The notes under the pieces were generated by a model. It did not search any database, was not told the DNA's origin, and saw only the letters and a list, made by a program, of their open reading frames with translations. Positions 25,332-34,072 of a stretch of DNA of 64,000 nt are shown one piece after another. The stretch is taken from NCBI GenBank assembly GCA_016792625.1, contig JAEUKK010000160.1, positions 1 to 64,000 of the forward strand, given 5' to 3'. The stretch is from Deltaproteobacteria bacterium (GTDB lineage: Bacteria; Myxococcota_A; UBA796; UBA2385). Both the position numbers and the translations under genes were made by a program. Position 1 is the first letter of the stretch. The number at the start of each line of letters is the position of its first letter.

Positions 25332-27959
25332 ATGTCGGCGCAGCCCCGCTCGCTCCTCCTCCCCCTCCTCTCTCTGCTGGCCCTGGCCTGTGAGCCCACC
25401 GACAAGGGCGCCGCCGGCGGGGTCACCGACGGCCTGCAAGAGCAGCCGGGCGACAACGACGGCGACGGCTTCTTCGGCGAAGAGGACTGCAACGACCAAG
25501 ACCCCGCCACCAACCCGGGCGCGGTCGAGCGCTGCGATGGCATCGACAATGACTGCGACGGCGAGGTCGACGAGGGCGTGATGGACGCCTTCTTCACCGA
25601 CGCCGACGGCGACGGTTTTGGTGACCCCGCAGCCCCGGTCGAGGGCTGCGAGCCCCCCGCCGACGCCGTCCCCACCGGCAATGACTGCGACGACACCGAC
25701 CCCGCGATCTACCCCAGCGCGCCCGAGGCCTGCGACGGGGTCGACAACAACTGCGACGGGGCCGCCGACGAAGGCGAGCGCACCATCGCCTACGCCGACG
25801 CCGACGCCGACGGGTATGGTGACCCAGCCACCGCCGAGGAGGTCTGCGGTCTCGGCGCGGGTCAGGTCGAGGTCGCCGGCGACTGCGATGACGGCGACGC
25901 CAACGCCAGCCCCGACGGCGAAGAGGTCTGCGACGAGGTCGACAACGACTGCGACGGCGTGGTCGATGAAGACACCGGCCTGCTCTTCTACGCCGACACC
26001 GACGGCGACGGCGTGGGGGTCACCGGGGTCAACATCACGGCCTGCAGCGAGCCGGTCGGCTACAGCGCCGCGCCCGGCGACTGCGACGACGAGAACGACC
26101 AGATCTTCCCCGGGGCCACCGAGCGCTGCAACAGCGCCGATGACGACTGCGACGGCGACATCGACGAAGACGACGCGGTCGACGCCCAGCGCTGGCGGCC
26201 CGACCTCGACGGCGACGGTTTTGGCGGCGCCTGGGCCGGCGCCCAGAGCTGCGTCGCCCCCGCCGACCACCTGCCCGACAGCGGCCCCACCGACTGTGAC
26301 GACGCGGCGGTCGCGGTCTACCCCGGCGCCGACGAGCTGTGCAATGGCGTTGACGACGACTGCGACGCCATTGTCGACGGCCCCACCAGCATCGACCAGC
26401 AGACCTTCTACGCCGACGCCGACAGCGACAGCTGGGGCAACGCGGCGGCCAGCAGCCTCGCCTGCAGCGCCCCGGCCGGTTTTGTGGCCCGGGCGGGCGA
26501 CTGCGACGACACGCGCGCCAGCAGCTCACCCGATGGGGTTGAGGCGTGCAACGACCTCGACGATGACTGCGACGGTACGCCAGACGACGGCATCGCCACC
26601 ACCCGCTGGTATACCGACGCCGACCGTGACAGCTATGGCGCCGCCGCCGGCTGGGTCGAGGACTGCGCTGCGCCCGCCGGGTCGGTGGCGGTGGCCGGCG
26701 ACTGCGACGACGCCAACAACCTCATCAAGCCCAGCGCCACCGAGGCCTGCAACGGCTACGACGACGACTGCGACGGCCAGATCGACGCGGCCGACACCAG
26801 CTTGGTCGGCGGCACCACCGTCTGGGTCGACGCCGACGGCGACAGCTACGGGGCCGGCGCCTCGCGCACCGCCTGCAGCGTCACCAGCGGCTTTGCGTCC
26901 CGGGCGGGCGACTGCAACGACAGCGCGGCCGCGGTCAGCCCCCTGGCCGCCGAGGTCTGCAACAGCGTCGATGACGACTGCGACGGGCTCACCGACGCCG
27001 CCGACGCGGGCCTGGTCGGCGGGATCAGCGTCTACGCCGACACTGACGGCGACGGCTACGGCGCGGGCGCGGCCAGCCGGGCCTGCGCGGCCGGCGGGGG
27101 CTACGTCGCCGACAACACCGACTGCAACGACAGCACCGCCGCGGTCAGCCCCATGGCCGCCGAGCGCTGCAATGGCCTCGACGACGACTGCGACAGCCTG
27201 GTCGACGACGCCGACCCCGGCCGGGTGGGCGGCAGCAGCTACTACCGCGACGTCGACGGCGATGGCTATGGGGGCAGCAGCACCACCACCGCCTGCAGCA
27301 CCCCCTCGGGCTACACCGCAACCGGCGGCGACTGCAACGACGCGAGCGCCAGCGTGCGCCCCGGCGCGGCCGAGGTCTGCAACGCCGCCGACGACGACTG
27401 CGACACCATCACCGACGACGGCGTGCTCGGCACCGGCGCCGCCTGCCCCGCGCTGGACTGCGAAGACATCATCCTCGACAACCCGAGCCGCGCCTCGGGC
27501 ACCTACACCCTCACCCGTGGGGCCTATTACTGCCAGATGACCAAAGACGGCGGGGGATGGACGCGCCTCGCCGCCGACCACCCGGTCTATGGCACGGGCT
27601 ACGACAGCACCGCGCACAACACCAGCCCCCGCTTCCCCTGGGACGAGGTGCTCTTTGAGTACAGCAGCGGCAGCGCCACCGCCCACTGCAGCTACCCGGG
27701 CTCGATGACCAGCTGCAACAACCTCGGCTTTCAGTTCGCGAGCGAGAGCTGGGGCCTGCCGCTGAACTGGGGCAGCTCGCTCTGCGGCCTGGGCACCCGC
27801 AGCTACGAGTCGGCCACCCGCTACATCGGCGGGTCTGACTTCGTGGTCAGCCGCAGCCTGAGCACCGACACCATCCGCCTCGGCGCGCTGGAGGGGATCG
27901 CGAGCTGCACCACCAGCGACAACCCAGGCACGGCATACGTGAACATCTACGTGCGGTGA
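25332..27959 (+). CDS. Lipoprotein with MopE-like repeats, tandem paralogue
   Basis: 875 residues; lipobox LALAC with Cys20, then about eleven DxDGDG/DCDD/CDG-D-DCDG repeats and a C-terminal fibrinogen-like segment (GTYTLTRGAYYCQMTKDGGGWTRLA). The first 180 residues match the upstream protein closely, while the C-terminal domains have diverged more. This suggests gene duplication with different ligand-binding ends. It lies 77 bases after its paralogue, probably in the same transcription unit. Confidence 0.88.
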   Translation: MSAQPRSLLLPLLSLLALACEPTDKGAAGGVTDGLQEQPGDNDGDGFFGEEDCNDQDPATNPGAVERCDGIDNDCDGEVDEGVMDAFFTDADGDGFGDPAAPVEGCEPPADAVPTGNDCDDTDPAIYPSAPEACDGVDNNCDGAADEGERTIAYADADADGYGDPATAEEVCGLGAGQVEVAGDCDDGDANASPDGEEVCDEVDNDCDGVVDEDTGLLFYADTDGDGVGVTGVNITACSEPVGYSAAPGDCDDENDQIFPGATERCNSADDDCDGDIDEDDAVDAQRWRPDLDGDGFGGAWAGAQSCVAPADHLPDSGPTDCDDAAVAVYPGADELCNGVDDDCDAIVDGPTSIDQQTFYADADSDSWGNAAASSLACSAPAGFVARAGDCDDTRASSSPDGVEACNDLDDDCDGTPDDGIATTRWYTDADRDSYGAAAGWVEDCAAPAGSVAVAGDCDDANNLIKPSATEACNGYDDDCDGQIDAADTSLVGGTTVWVDADGDSYGAGASRTACSVTSGFASRAGDCNDSAAAVSPLAAEVCNSVDDDCDGLTDAADAGLVGGISVYADTDGDGYGAGAASRACAAGGGYVADNTDCNDSTAAVSPMAAERCNGLDDDCDSLVDDADPGRVGGSSYYRDVDGDGYGGSSTTTACSTPSGYTATGGDCNDASASVRPGAAEVCNAADDDCDTITDDGVLGTGAACPALDCEDIILDNPSRASGTYTLTRGAYYCQMTKDGGGWTRLAADHPVYGTGYDSTAHNTSPRFPWDEVLFEYSSGSATAHCSYPGSMTSCNNLGFQFASESWGLPLNWGSSLCGLGTRSYESATRYIGGSDFVVSRSLSTDTIRLGALEGIASCTTSDNPGTAYVNIYVR

Positions 27960-27968
27960 ACATGGATA

Positions 27969-28001
27969 GAGGGAGGGGGTTGGTCCCCGCTCCCCTCCCT
28001 C
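27969..28001. terminator. Bidirectional hairpin between convergent genes
   Basis: GAGGGAGGGG (27969-27978) pairs perfectly with CCCCTCCCTC (27992-28001) across a 13-base loop. It fills the gap between the plus-strand stop at 27959 and the minus-strand stop at 28000-28002. Confidence 0.6.
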
Positions 28002-28872
28002 AACCGCCCCGCGCCTCGAGCACCGGCCCGCCCATCTCGGCCCGAATCCCGAGGTACTGGGCGGTGAACCGGCCATCCTCCTCGCGGATCACCACGCCCT
28101 CTGGCAGATCGAGCCCCGCGGGCTCTGGCCCCAGACCGCCCACAAAGAGCGAGATGGTCGGCGGGCGCCCCCGGCGGAACCACACATCGAGGCGCCGCCA
28201 GAGCTGCAGGCCCGCCGCGGGGTAGCTCTGCGCCGGGCGCTCGTCGAAGGCGGCGTGGCAGAGGGCAAAGTGGCCATCGGGCGCCAGCGCCTTGGCCGCG
28301 GTGCGGGCGTAGTCGAAGACGTCGCCGCGCAGCTCCATCCGGCAGGCGGCGCGCTGCGGGTGCGGGCTGACGTGGCCCTTGCCCAGCGGGATGTAGGGCG
28401 GGCTGCCGGTCACCGCCGCGTAGCAGCCCTCTTCGTCGGCGGGAAGGCTGGCCGGGTCGCGCAGGTCGCCATGGCGGGCCCTGACCCGGTCACCGAGACC
28501 ATTGTAGGTGACGGTCTTCTTGGCGAGCAGGTGGCTGACCCGCTGGGCCTCGACCATGGTCAGGCGGGCGTCGGCCGGCCGGCGGTGCAGGGCCAGCAGC
28601 CCGACCGAGCCGATGCCCGCGCCGATGTCGAGCAGGGCCTTGGCCTCGGGCGCGACCCGGGCCGAGAGCCAGGCGGTGAGCAGGTCGTCGGTCGAGAAGC
28701 GGTGCCCGCCGCTGAGCTGGAAGATGCGCCAAGCCCCGGCGAGCAGGTCGAGGCTCTCGTGCGGGCCGGGCAGGGGGCGCCCGTCGGCGTCGCGCGCGTC
28801 TGAGACCTGGGCCTCGAGGGCGGCGAGCTGGTCGGGGTTCAGGGGGTCGGCTGCGGCAGAGATGGGATCCAT
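28000..28872 (-). CDS. TrmN6-like SAM-dependent methyltransferase
   Basis: 290 residues with the YfiC/TrmN6 layout: FSTDDLLTAWL before the SAM motif LLDIGAGIGSVGLL, acidic MVEAQ, and the target-base motif SPPY in place of NPPY (TGSPPYIPLGKGHVSPH). The family methylates N6 of A37 in tRNA1(Val) or acts on related substrates. The C-terminal PPTISLFVGGLG is also family-like. N-terminal 50 residues are extra. Substrate is inferred from family only. Confidence 0.8.
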   Translation of the reverse strand: MDPISAAADPLNPDQLAALEAQVSDARDADGRPLPGPHESLDLLAGAWRIFQLSGGHRFSTDDLLTAWLSARVAPEAKALLDIGAGIGSVGLLALHRRPADARLTMVEAQRVSHLLAKKTVTYNGLGDRVRARHGDLRDPASLPADEEGCYAAVTGSPPYIPLGKGHVSPHPQRAACRMELRGDVFDYARTAAKALAPDGHFALCHAAFDERPAQSYPAAGLQLWRRLDVWFRRGRPPTISLFVGGLGPEPAGLDLPEGVVIREEDGRFTAQYLGIRAEMGGPVLEARGG

Positions 28873-28903
28873 TCGCGCCCCTATCCCCGCGGTGGGCGGG
28901 GGC

Positions 28904-29473
28904 TCAAGGCCCGCACATCACCTTGGCGGCCTTGCGGCGCTGGGCCTCTTCGACGTTGGCCTTGGCCATGGCCGAGAGCTTCGCGTCGCTGTAGCCGGGG
29001 TCGGGCGTATACCAGGGCTGATCCCGAAAGGCGGCCTTCCACTGCTCTTTCTCGAAGGTGCGGCCATAGGTCGCATAGATGCAGTTGCGGTAGTAGTCCC
29101 AGATCTCGCAGCTCGGCACGTCGCTGGTCGGCCAGTCGAGCGTGCAGGCCATCTCGTCGTGCGCGCCGCACAGCGCGCAGTAGTTGGCCTGCACCTCATC
29201 AAAGCTGTACACCGTCAGCAGCCGGCAGTCCGGCGTGCACATTGACTTGGGCTGGGCCGAGAAGCGCCCCGCGCCCGCCGCTTTGGCGCCCTTGCCCTTT
29301 CCCTTGCCTTTCCCCTTCGATGCCCCATCGGGCGAAGCGGGCGGGGCGGCCTGGGCGGTGGGCACCGCGGTCGGGCTGACGCTCGGGCCAGCGGCAGGCG
29401 CGCCGGGCGCGGGCGCAGCCCCGCAGGCGGGCAACACAAGGGCGAAGCAGAGCAGGGCGGCGGCGCGGGTCAT
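28904..29473 (-). CDS. YARHG-domain lipoprotein with a Cys-rich segment
   Basis: 189 residues from ATG 29473 (GAGGTG upstream). Lipobox LPAC (Cys17), then a long Ala/Pro linker and a KGKGKGKGKG run. A Cys cluster follows (CTPDC, YCALCG, AC). The C-terminal 60 residues match the YARHG domain: RNCIYATYGRTF, QPWYTPDPGYSD and ANVEEAQRRK. YARHG domains are extracellular and of unknown binding role. Likely outer-surface or periplasmic. Confidence 0.75.
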   Translation of the reverse strand: MTRAAALLCFALVLPACGAAPAPGAPAAGPSVSPTAVPTAQAAPPASPDGASKGKGKGKGKGAKAAGAGRFSAQPKSMCTPDCRLLTVYSFDEVQANYCALCGAHDEMACTLDWPTSDVPSCEIWDYYRNCIYATYGRTFEKEQWKAAFRDQPWYTPDPGYSDAKLSAMAKANVEEAQRRKAAKVMCGP

Positions 29474-29549
29474 GGACAATCACCTCTGGCCCGCGCCTAT
29501 CCCACAAGCCGAGGGTGCCGCACCCCACGCCCTTCCCACATCGGGGCGC

Positions 29550-30233
29550 TCAGCCGAGCTTGCCGATGGCCTCGGCGACCGCCTCGCGCACCTCGGGCGC
29601 CGGGTCTTGGGCCATCCCGCGCAGCTGCACGCTAAAGGCGGGCCCGCCGAGCAGGCCGATCGCCCGCACCGCCTCGAGGCGCACCCGCGAGTCGGCGTGG
29701 CGCAGGCAGGGCTTGATCTGGGTGACCGCCGAGCGCCACACCGTGAGGCCGGCGATGCGGCAGCCCAGCGCCAGCTCTTTGGGCTCGGTGCTGCGCAGGT
29801 AGGCGCGCACCCGCTCGCGGCCGGGGCCGTCGAGGGTGTGGCCGACGAAGCGGGCGGCGGCCTTGTCGAGATCGCTGAGATCGAGGCGGGCCCAGGGGTT
29901 GCCCGGGTCGTCGGCGGTGAGCTTGTGGTCGTCAAAAGTGCGCCGCGGGGCGGCGGCCTGCACCGCCGCGTCGGCGATCTTGGGCGGCGGCGGCTCTTCT
30001 TTGGCCACGCTGTAGAGCTGCTCGTTGCCGACCTCTTCGATGACGCCGATCTGGGCGTCGGGCACGGCGCGGCCCATGGCGACAGCGAGCTGGATGAGGC
30101 GGGGCAGCGGCACGGTGGTGTTGGCGCGGGCGAGCACGCCGGGCTCGTCGGTCACCGGCTGGCAACCACCGGGGAGCAAGGCGCGCTCTCGGGGGCTGAG
30201 CGGGGCATCACGGCGAAGCTCAAGGATGGGCAT
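29550..30233 (-). CDS. HEAT-repeat-like protein downstream of TIR-SLOG
   Basis: 227 residues from ATG 30233, preceded by GGAGGTCCCC. The N-terminal half (MPILELRRDAPLSPRERALL, then LIQLAVAMGRAVPDAQIGVIEEV) is unassigned. The last 80 residues are HEAT-like helices (SRVRLEAVRAIGLLGG, EVREAVAEAIGKLG). It is 193 bases downstream of the TIR-SLOG gene on the same strand and may share its transcript. A start context GGAGGTCCCCATGCC also precedes the unknown gene at 40393. Role unknown. Confidence 0.65.
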   Translation of the reverse strand: MPILELRRDAPLSPRERALLPGGCQPVTDEPGVLARANTTVPLPRLIQLAVAMGRAVPDAQIGVIEEVGNEQLYSVAKEEPPPPKIADAAVQAAAPRRTFDDHKLTADDPGNPWARLDLSDLDKAAARFVGHTLDGPGRERVRAYLRSTEPKELALGCRIAGLTVWRSAVTQIKPCLRHADSRVRLEAVRAIGLLGGPAFSVQLRGMAQDPAPEVREAVAEAIGKLG

Positions 30234-30281
30234 GGGGACCTCCGCCGCCCCCCTAAGCCGCCCAGCGGAGGCAGGAGCAGC

Positions 30282-30380
30282 GGGGCGCCCCGCCGGCCTG
30301 CGGCCGTCGGCGGCCGTGCTCCGCGCTCGGGCATGCGCCCTCGGTCGCTGCGCGACCCGGCCTGCGGCCGGCGCTCCGCC
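30282..30380. repeat. Diverged copy of the 115-base dispersed repeat
   Basis: Begins GGGCGCCCCG and shares the internal GGTCGCTGCGCGACC hairpin and CGGCCTGCGGCC-like stretches with the copies at 33161 and 43846, but is much diverged. It lies between the HEAT-like and TIR-SLOG genes. Confidence 0.4.
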
Positions 30381-30426
30381 CTGCCTGGCGCGGGGGCGGC
30401 GCGGGTGGGAAGGGGGCGGGCGCGGC

Positions 30427-33093
30427 TCAGCCCCCGAACACCCGCCGCACGAGGCGCAGGGCGGCGGTGGGCGACTCGACCGTGAGCAGCTGCAGGAAGG
30501 TGGTCTTGGTGAGCGTGGCGTGGGTCCAGCCATCGGCGGGGAAGACGGGATCGCCGTCGCTGAGGCCGTGCAGGTGCGTGCGGAAGCCCTGCACCAAGGC
30601 TTCGAGGCGCTCCCAGCGCCCGCAGCGCTCGGCCTCGAAGGTGTCCGCCCCGACGGCCCCGCCCGAGCCCGCGGGCAAGGCCGGCCAAGCTGCGTCGGCC
30701 ACCTTCAAGAAGCCCGCCAGCAGCCCGCTGATCCCACCAAAACCGCCCAGCAGCAGCACGGGCTGGGCGAGGGCGGGGCTCCAGGCAACGGGATCACCCG
30801 CACCATTGGGGTGATGGGCCCACAGGCTCGCCTCGAGCTCCTCGGCCACACCCGGCAGCCAGCCGGCCGCCCCGTGGATCTTGCCGCCCATCAGCACGCG
30901 GGCCCCACAGTCCTGCGCCGAGCGGCGCCGCATCGCGGTCAGGGCCTCGCGCTCGGCCCAGAGGATCTGCCCCTCGACGGTGGCGCGCGCCTCGCGGTGC
31001 TCCGCCACCTGCTCGACGGTGGCCCCCGCCGGCAGGGGCGCCGCGCGCGCCGCCCGCGCGGCGACCAGGGCCTGCAGCGCCGCCGGGTCGTGGCCCGGGG
31101 GCAGCACGTCGATGAACAGACAGGCCCCGGCCCGCGCGGCCCGCGCCGCGGTGTCGGGCGCGCCGGCGGCCGTCCAGGGGGCGTAGTTGAGCAGCGGCGG
31201 CGCGCGCAGGCGCTCCAGCAGCGCCGTCGGCGCGCCGACCGCGGCGTCGGCGGCGTGGGCGTCGGCGTCGGCCTGGGCGGCGGCCCAGCCCTGGGCCAGC
31301 TGCAGCAGGCGCGCGGTCAGGTTCACCCCACCCGCGCGCGGCGCGCCCGCGACCGCCGCGGGCCCAGGGTCAAAGGTGCCGCCGAAGGCCAAGCGGTGGC
31401 CCGCGGCGAGCAGCGCGCGGCTGACCCGCACCTGCAGGTCGTCGATGTGGACCGCCCCGAGGCCCACCGCAGCGAGCTCGGCGTCTGTACCCCCCGCCGA
31501 GAGCGCGACCCGCAGGCCCGCCGGCGGCCGGTGCTCGACGGCCGCCCGCGCACCGGCGCGACCACCCCGGGCCGTCGCGGCGGGCGGCGGCGCGGCCGGC
31601 GCCGCCGGACCCACCATCTCAAGCAGGGGCACCAAGCAGGCCCGCGCCGCCGCCTCGGTGTAGCCATGGTCGAGCAGCACCTCGATGAGGCGCTCCATGC
31701 CCGCCACGGGCAGCCCAAAGCCGGGGTAGCCGATGCGGGCGGGCAGCTGACCCTTCTGCTCGCGGCGCCAGGCGCCCAGCAGGCGGCCGAGGGTATAGGG
31801 GTCAGGGGTAAAGTTCAGCAGGGCGAGGTCGTTTGCGCCGGGCCGGGTGGCCGCCCACACGTCGCGGGCGCGCTGCTCGGCCACCCGGGCCAAGAGGGCC
31901 TCGAGCAGCCACCACTCGACCACGTCCTCGATGGTCTCGACCGCCGCGCCCGCCGCGGCCTCGCGCACCGACAGCTTGGCGTCGGCGCCGGTCTGTGCGC
32001 CGGCCTCGGCGATGGCGTCGGCCCCTCGCCAGCCGATGTGCAAGACCCCGTTGAGGGCTGGCACGACGCGTTGGGCGCCCCCCGCCGTGCTGAGCAGGGC
32101 CACCGTGGGCTGCACACCCCAAAGGGGCGCCCCGGCCTCGAGGCGGCGGGGCTCGCGGGCGTGCTGCGCCTCGCGCTGGCACCAGTAGCGGCTGTGGTAG
32201 GCGTCGGTGACCACGGCGATGAGGCCGTCGGTGGCCGCGCGGGCGGCCTCGTCCATGCGGCTGGCCCAGCGCGCGCCCGCGGGCAGGTCGGTGGCGTCAA
32301 ACCAGGGGCGCAGCTGGCTGCAGGCGGCCAGCCCGTCGCGCAGGCGCTCGGCGATCAGCCGCCCGTCGGCCTTGGCGTGGCTGAGGAAGACCCGGGCCTC
32401 GGGCACCAGCCCAAAAATCGGCCCCCCGGCCACCAGCCCACCGAGCTTGGGGGCGCCGAGCCCCCGCGAGGCCCGCAAGCGCCGCAGCGTGGCCTCCATC
32501 ACTGCGCGCCGGAGCGCCCGCAGCCGGGCGGTCGCGCCCACCCGCGTCCCACCCGCCGGCGCGGCGGGCGCGCGGTCGCGGCCCTCGTCAGGCCGCGGCA
32601 GGCGGATCACCTGACGGTTGGCCACCAAGAACCCGAGCCGCCCCACCGCCTCTGTCACCCCGACCGGAAGCACCAGCGCTGCGCCCGCCTGCCCCGTCGA
32701 GGGGTCAGGCTGGGCCGCGGCCTCATCGAGCAGGGCCCCCAAGGCCGCCCACCACTGGGGGTCGACGACCATCGGGTCGCTGCACAGCACCACGACCACG
32801 TTCAGGCGGGCCTCAGACCACGCGATGGGCGGCCAGAGCCGGGGCCCCTCCGCCCGCTCGACGACGCGGCTGCGGAACCAGACGGGCAGCCCCGCGTCCT
32901 GCGCGACCTCTTCGCCGCCCTGCAAGCGCAGCCAACAAAACAGGCCGTCGGCCAGCCCCGCGCTCTCGGCGCAGGCGGGGTGGGCGAGCACATAGACCGT
33001 GACCGGGCTGAGGCCCATGGGGGTCGGGGCCGGGCCGCGCGCAGCGGCGGGCCGGGCGGGGGCAGAGCGGGCAGCGGCAGCGCGAGCAGACAA
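30427..33093 (-). CDS. TIR-SLOG protein (putative NAD-linked defence effector)
   Basis: 888 residues from a TTG start with GGAGG five bases upstream. Residues 30-165 resemble a degenerate first TIR-like domain (VYVLAHPACAESAGLADGLF). Residues 233-355 are a clearer TIR domain: VFLSHAKADGR, WFDATDLPAG and SRYWCQRE, whose WCxxE places the expected catalytic Glu at 308. From about 527 the protein reads as a SLOG-type nucleotide-binding fold: LRVALSAGG, HRLAFGGTFD, ARVLMGGKIHG, LPGVAEELE and LLLGGFGGISG. TIR and SLOG domains are known partners in anti-phage NAD systems. A hairpin-repeat array lies upstream. Confidence 0.8.
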   Translation of the reverse strand: MSARAAAARSAPARPAAARGPAPTPMGLSPVTVYVLAHPACAESAGLADGLFCWLRLQGGEEVAQDAGLPVWFRSRVVERAEGPRLWPPIAWSEARLNVVVVLCSDPMVVDPQWWAALGALLDEAAAQPDPSTGQAGAALVLPVGVTEAVGRLGFLVANRQVIRLPRPDEGRDRAPAAPAGGTRVGATARLRALRRAVMEATLRRLRASRGLGAPKLGGLVAGGPIFGLVPEARVFLSHAKADGRLIAERLRDGLAACSQLRPWFDATDLPAGARWASRMDEAARAATDGLIAVVTDAYHSRYWCQREAQHAREPRRLEAGAPLWGVQPTVALLSTAGGAQRVVPALNGVLHIGWRGADAIAEAGAQTGADAKLSVREAAAGAAVETIEDVVEWWLLEALLARVAEQRARDVWAATRPGANDLALLNFTPDPYTLGRLLGAWRREQKGQLPARIGYPGFGLPVAGMERLIEVLLDHGYTEAAARACLVPLLEMVGPAAPAAPPPAATARGGRAGARAAVEHRPPAGLRVALSAGGTDAELAAVGLGAVHIDDLQVRVSRALLAAGHRLAFGGTFDPGPAAVAGAPRAGGVNLTARLLQLAQGWAAAQADADAHAADAAVGAPTALLERLRAPPLLNYAPWTAAGAPDTAARAARAGACLFIDVLPPGHDPAALQALVAARAARAAPLPAGATVEQVAEHREARATVEGQILWAEREALTAMRRRSAQDCGARVLMGGKIHGAAGWLPGVAEELEASLWAHHPNGAGDPVAWSPALAQPVLLLGGFGGISGLLAGFLKVADAAWPALPAGSGGAVGADTFEAERCGRWERLEALVQGFRTHLHGLSDGDPVFPADGWTHATLTKTTFLQLLTVESPTAALRLVRRVFGG

Positions 33094-33160
33094 AGGGGCC
33101 TCCAGCGCGCGCCCCTATCGCGCGGCTCCCTCCGCCGCCGTGGGCCGCTCCCGATGCGTG

Positions 33161-33275
33161 GGGCGCCCCGTCGGCTGCGCCGCCGGCGGCCCTCGGGCTG
33201 GGCGCGCCGCTGCGCGGCTTGGTCGCTGCGCGACCGGCTGCGCCGCCCGCCCGCCGGCCTGGCGCCGCGAGGCGG
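33161..33275. repeat. 115-base dispersed repeat, copy 1
   Basis: Differs from 43846-43960 at a single position (T versus G at base 11). It contains perfect hairpins such as GGTCGC-TGC-GCGACC. It sits between the TIR-SLOG start and its upstream array. Near-identity implies recent copying or gene conversion. Confidence 0.85.
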
Positions 33276-33307
33276 GGGCCGAGGCCCCTCGCGACCCGCG
33301 AGGCCAC

Positions 33308-33643
33308 GACTCCCCTGCCAAGGCGAGCCCTCGCGACCCGCGAGGCCGCGACTCCCCTGCCAAGGCGAGCCCTCGCGAGCCGCAAGGGCGTGACTCCCCT
33401 GCCAAGGCAAGCCCTCGCGACCCGCGAGGGCGTGACTCCCCTGCCAAGGCAGGCCCTCGCGACCCGCGAGGGCGTGACTCCCCTGCCAAGGCGAGCCCTC
33501 GCGACCCGCGAGGCCTGCCCTCCCCTGCCAAGGCGAGCCCTCGCGACCCGCAAGGGCGCGACTCCCCTGCCAAGGCGAGCCCTTACGACCCGCAAGGCCG
33601 CGACTCCCCTGCCAAGGTGAGCCCTCGCGCTTGCCAAGGCCCC
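33308..33643 (-). repeat. 42-base hairpin tandem array (8 units) upstream of TIR-SLOG
   Basis: GACTCCCCTGCC recurs at 33308, 33350, 33392, 33434, 33476, about 33518 (variant), 33560 and 33602, an exact 42-base period. Each unit carries an inverted repeat CCTCGCG-ACC-CGCGAGG. Variants change both arms (CTC/GAG to CTT/AAG) or leave mismatches that are A-C on the plus strand but G-T wobbles on the minus strand. The plus frame through it has no stop, but that reflects base composition. The rest of 33,094-34,072 holds the 115-base repeat and the 34073 upstream region. Confidence 0.85.
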
Positions 33644-34072
33644 CTGCCCCGCGGCACCCACCGGGTCCTTGGCGAGGGGCGTGCACGACCTGGGGGCCCC
33701 GACGCGCACGGCGCTCACCCGGGACCTCCCCCGCCTCCGCCGCCGGCCCCGCGCCCGCCCGCCACGCCCAGATCGCGGGGGTCCCGGAGCACCCAGCCTA
33801 CCCGACGCCCCGCCCCCGCGCGGCCCAGCACCCTGGCGTCCGATCGCGGCGCCGCGATCCCGGCGATCCCTCCCCCCCCCAAGGGCCCACACCCGAGCGC
33901 CCGCCGCCGACGGAGCCCACCACAACGGCGATGTCCACCCGCCGGGGCGGTCCGCCTCCGCTGGCCGGCCCCTGATCCGCGCACCCTCCAGGGCGCACGC
34001 GTGAAATTTTCCACTTGGCTGCGCGCCGCGACGCCCCCCGTGGTAGCGTCGCCCCGCCTACGGAGGTCCACC

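Noticed and set aside
30025..33393. Plus-strand open frame of over 1,100 codons opposite TIR-SLOG
   Set aside because: Composition is Arg/Gly/Pro-rich with no domain; TIR and SLOG motifs on the minus strand explain the region.
32999..34072. N-terminal extension of the giant surface protein including a SPAKASPRDPRGRD repeat
   Set aside because: The repeat reads without stops because of its 42-base period; a lipobox signal begins at ATG 34073 with a ribosome site, and the array shows structure-preserving changes instead.
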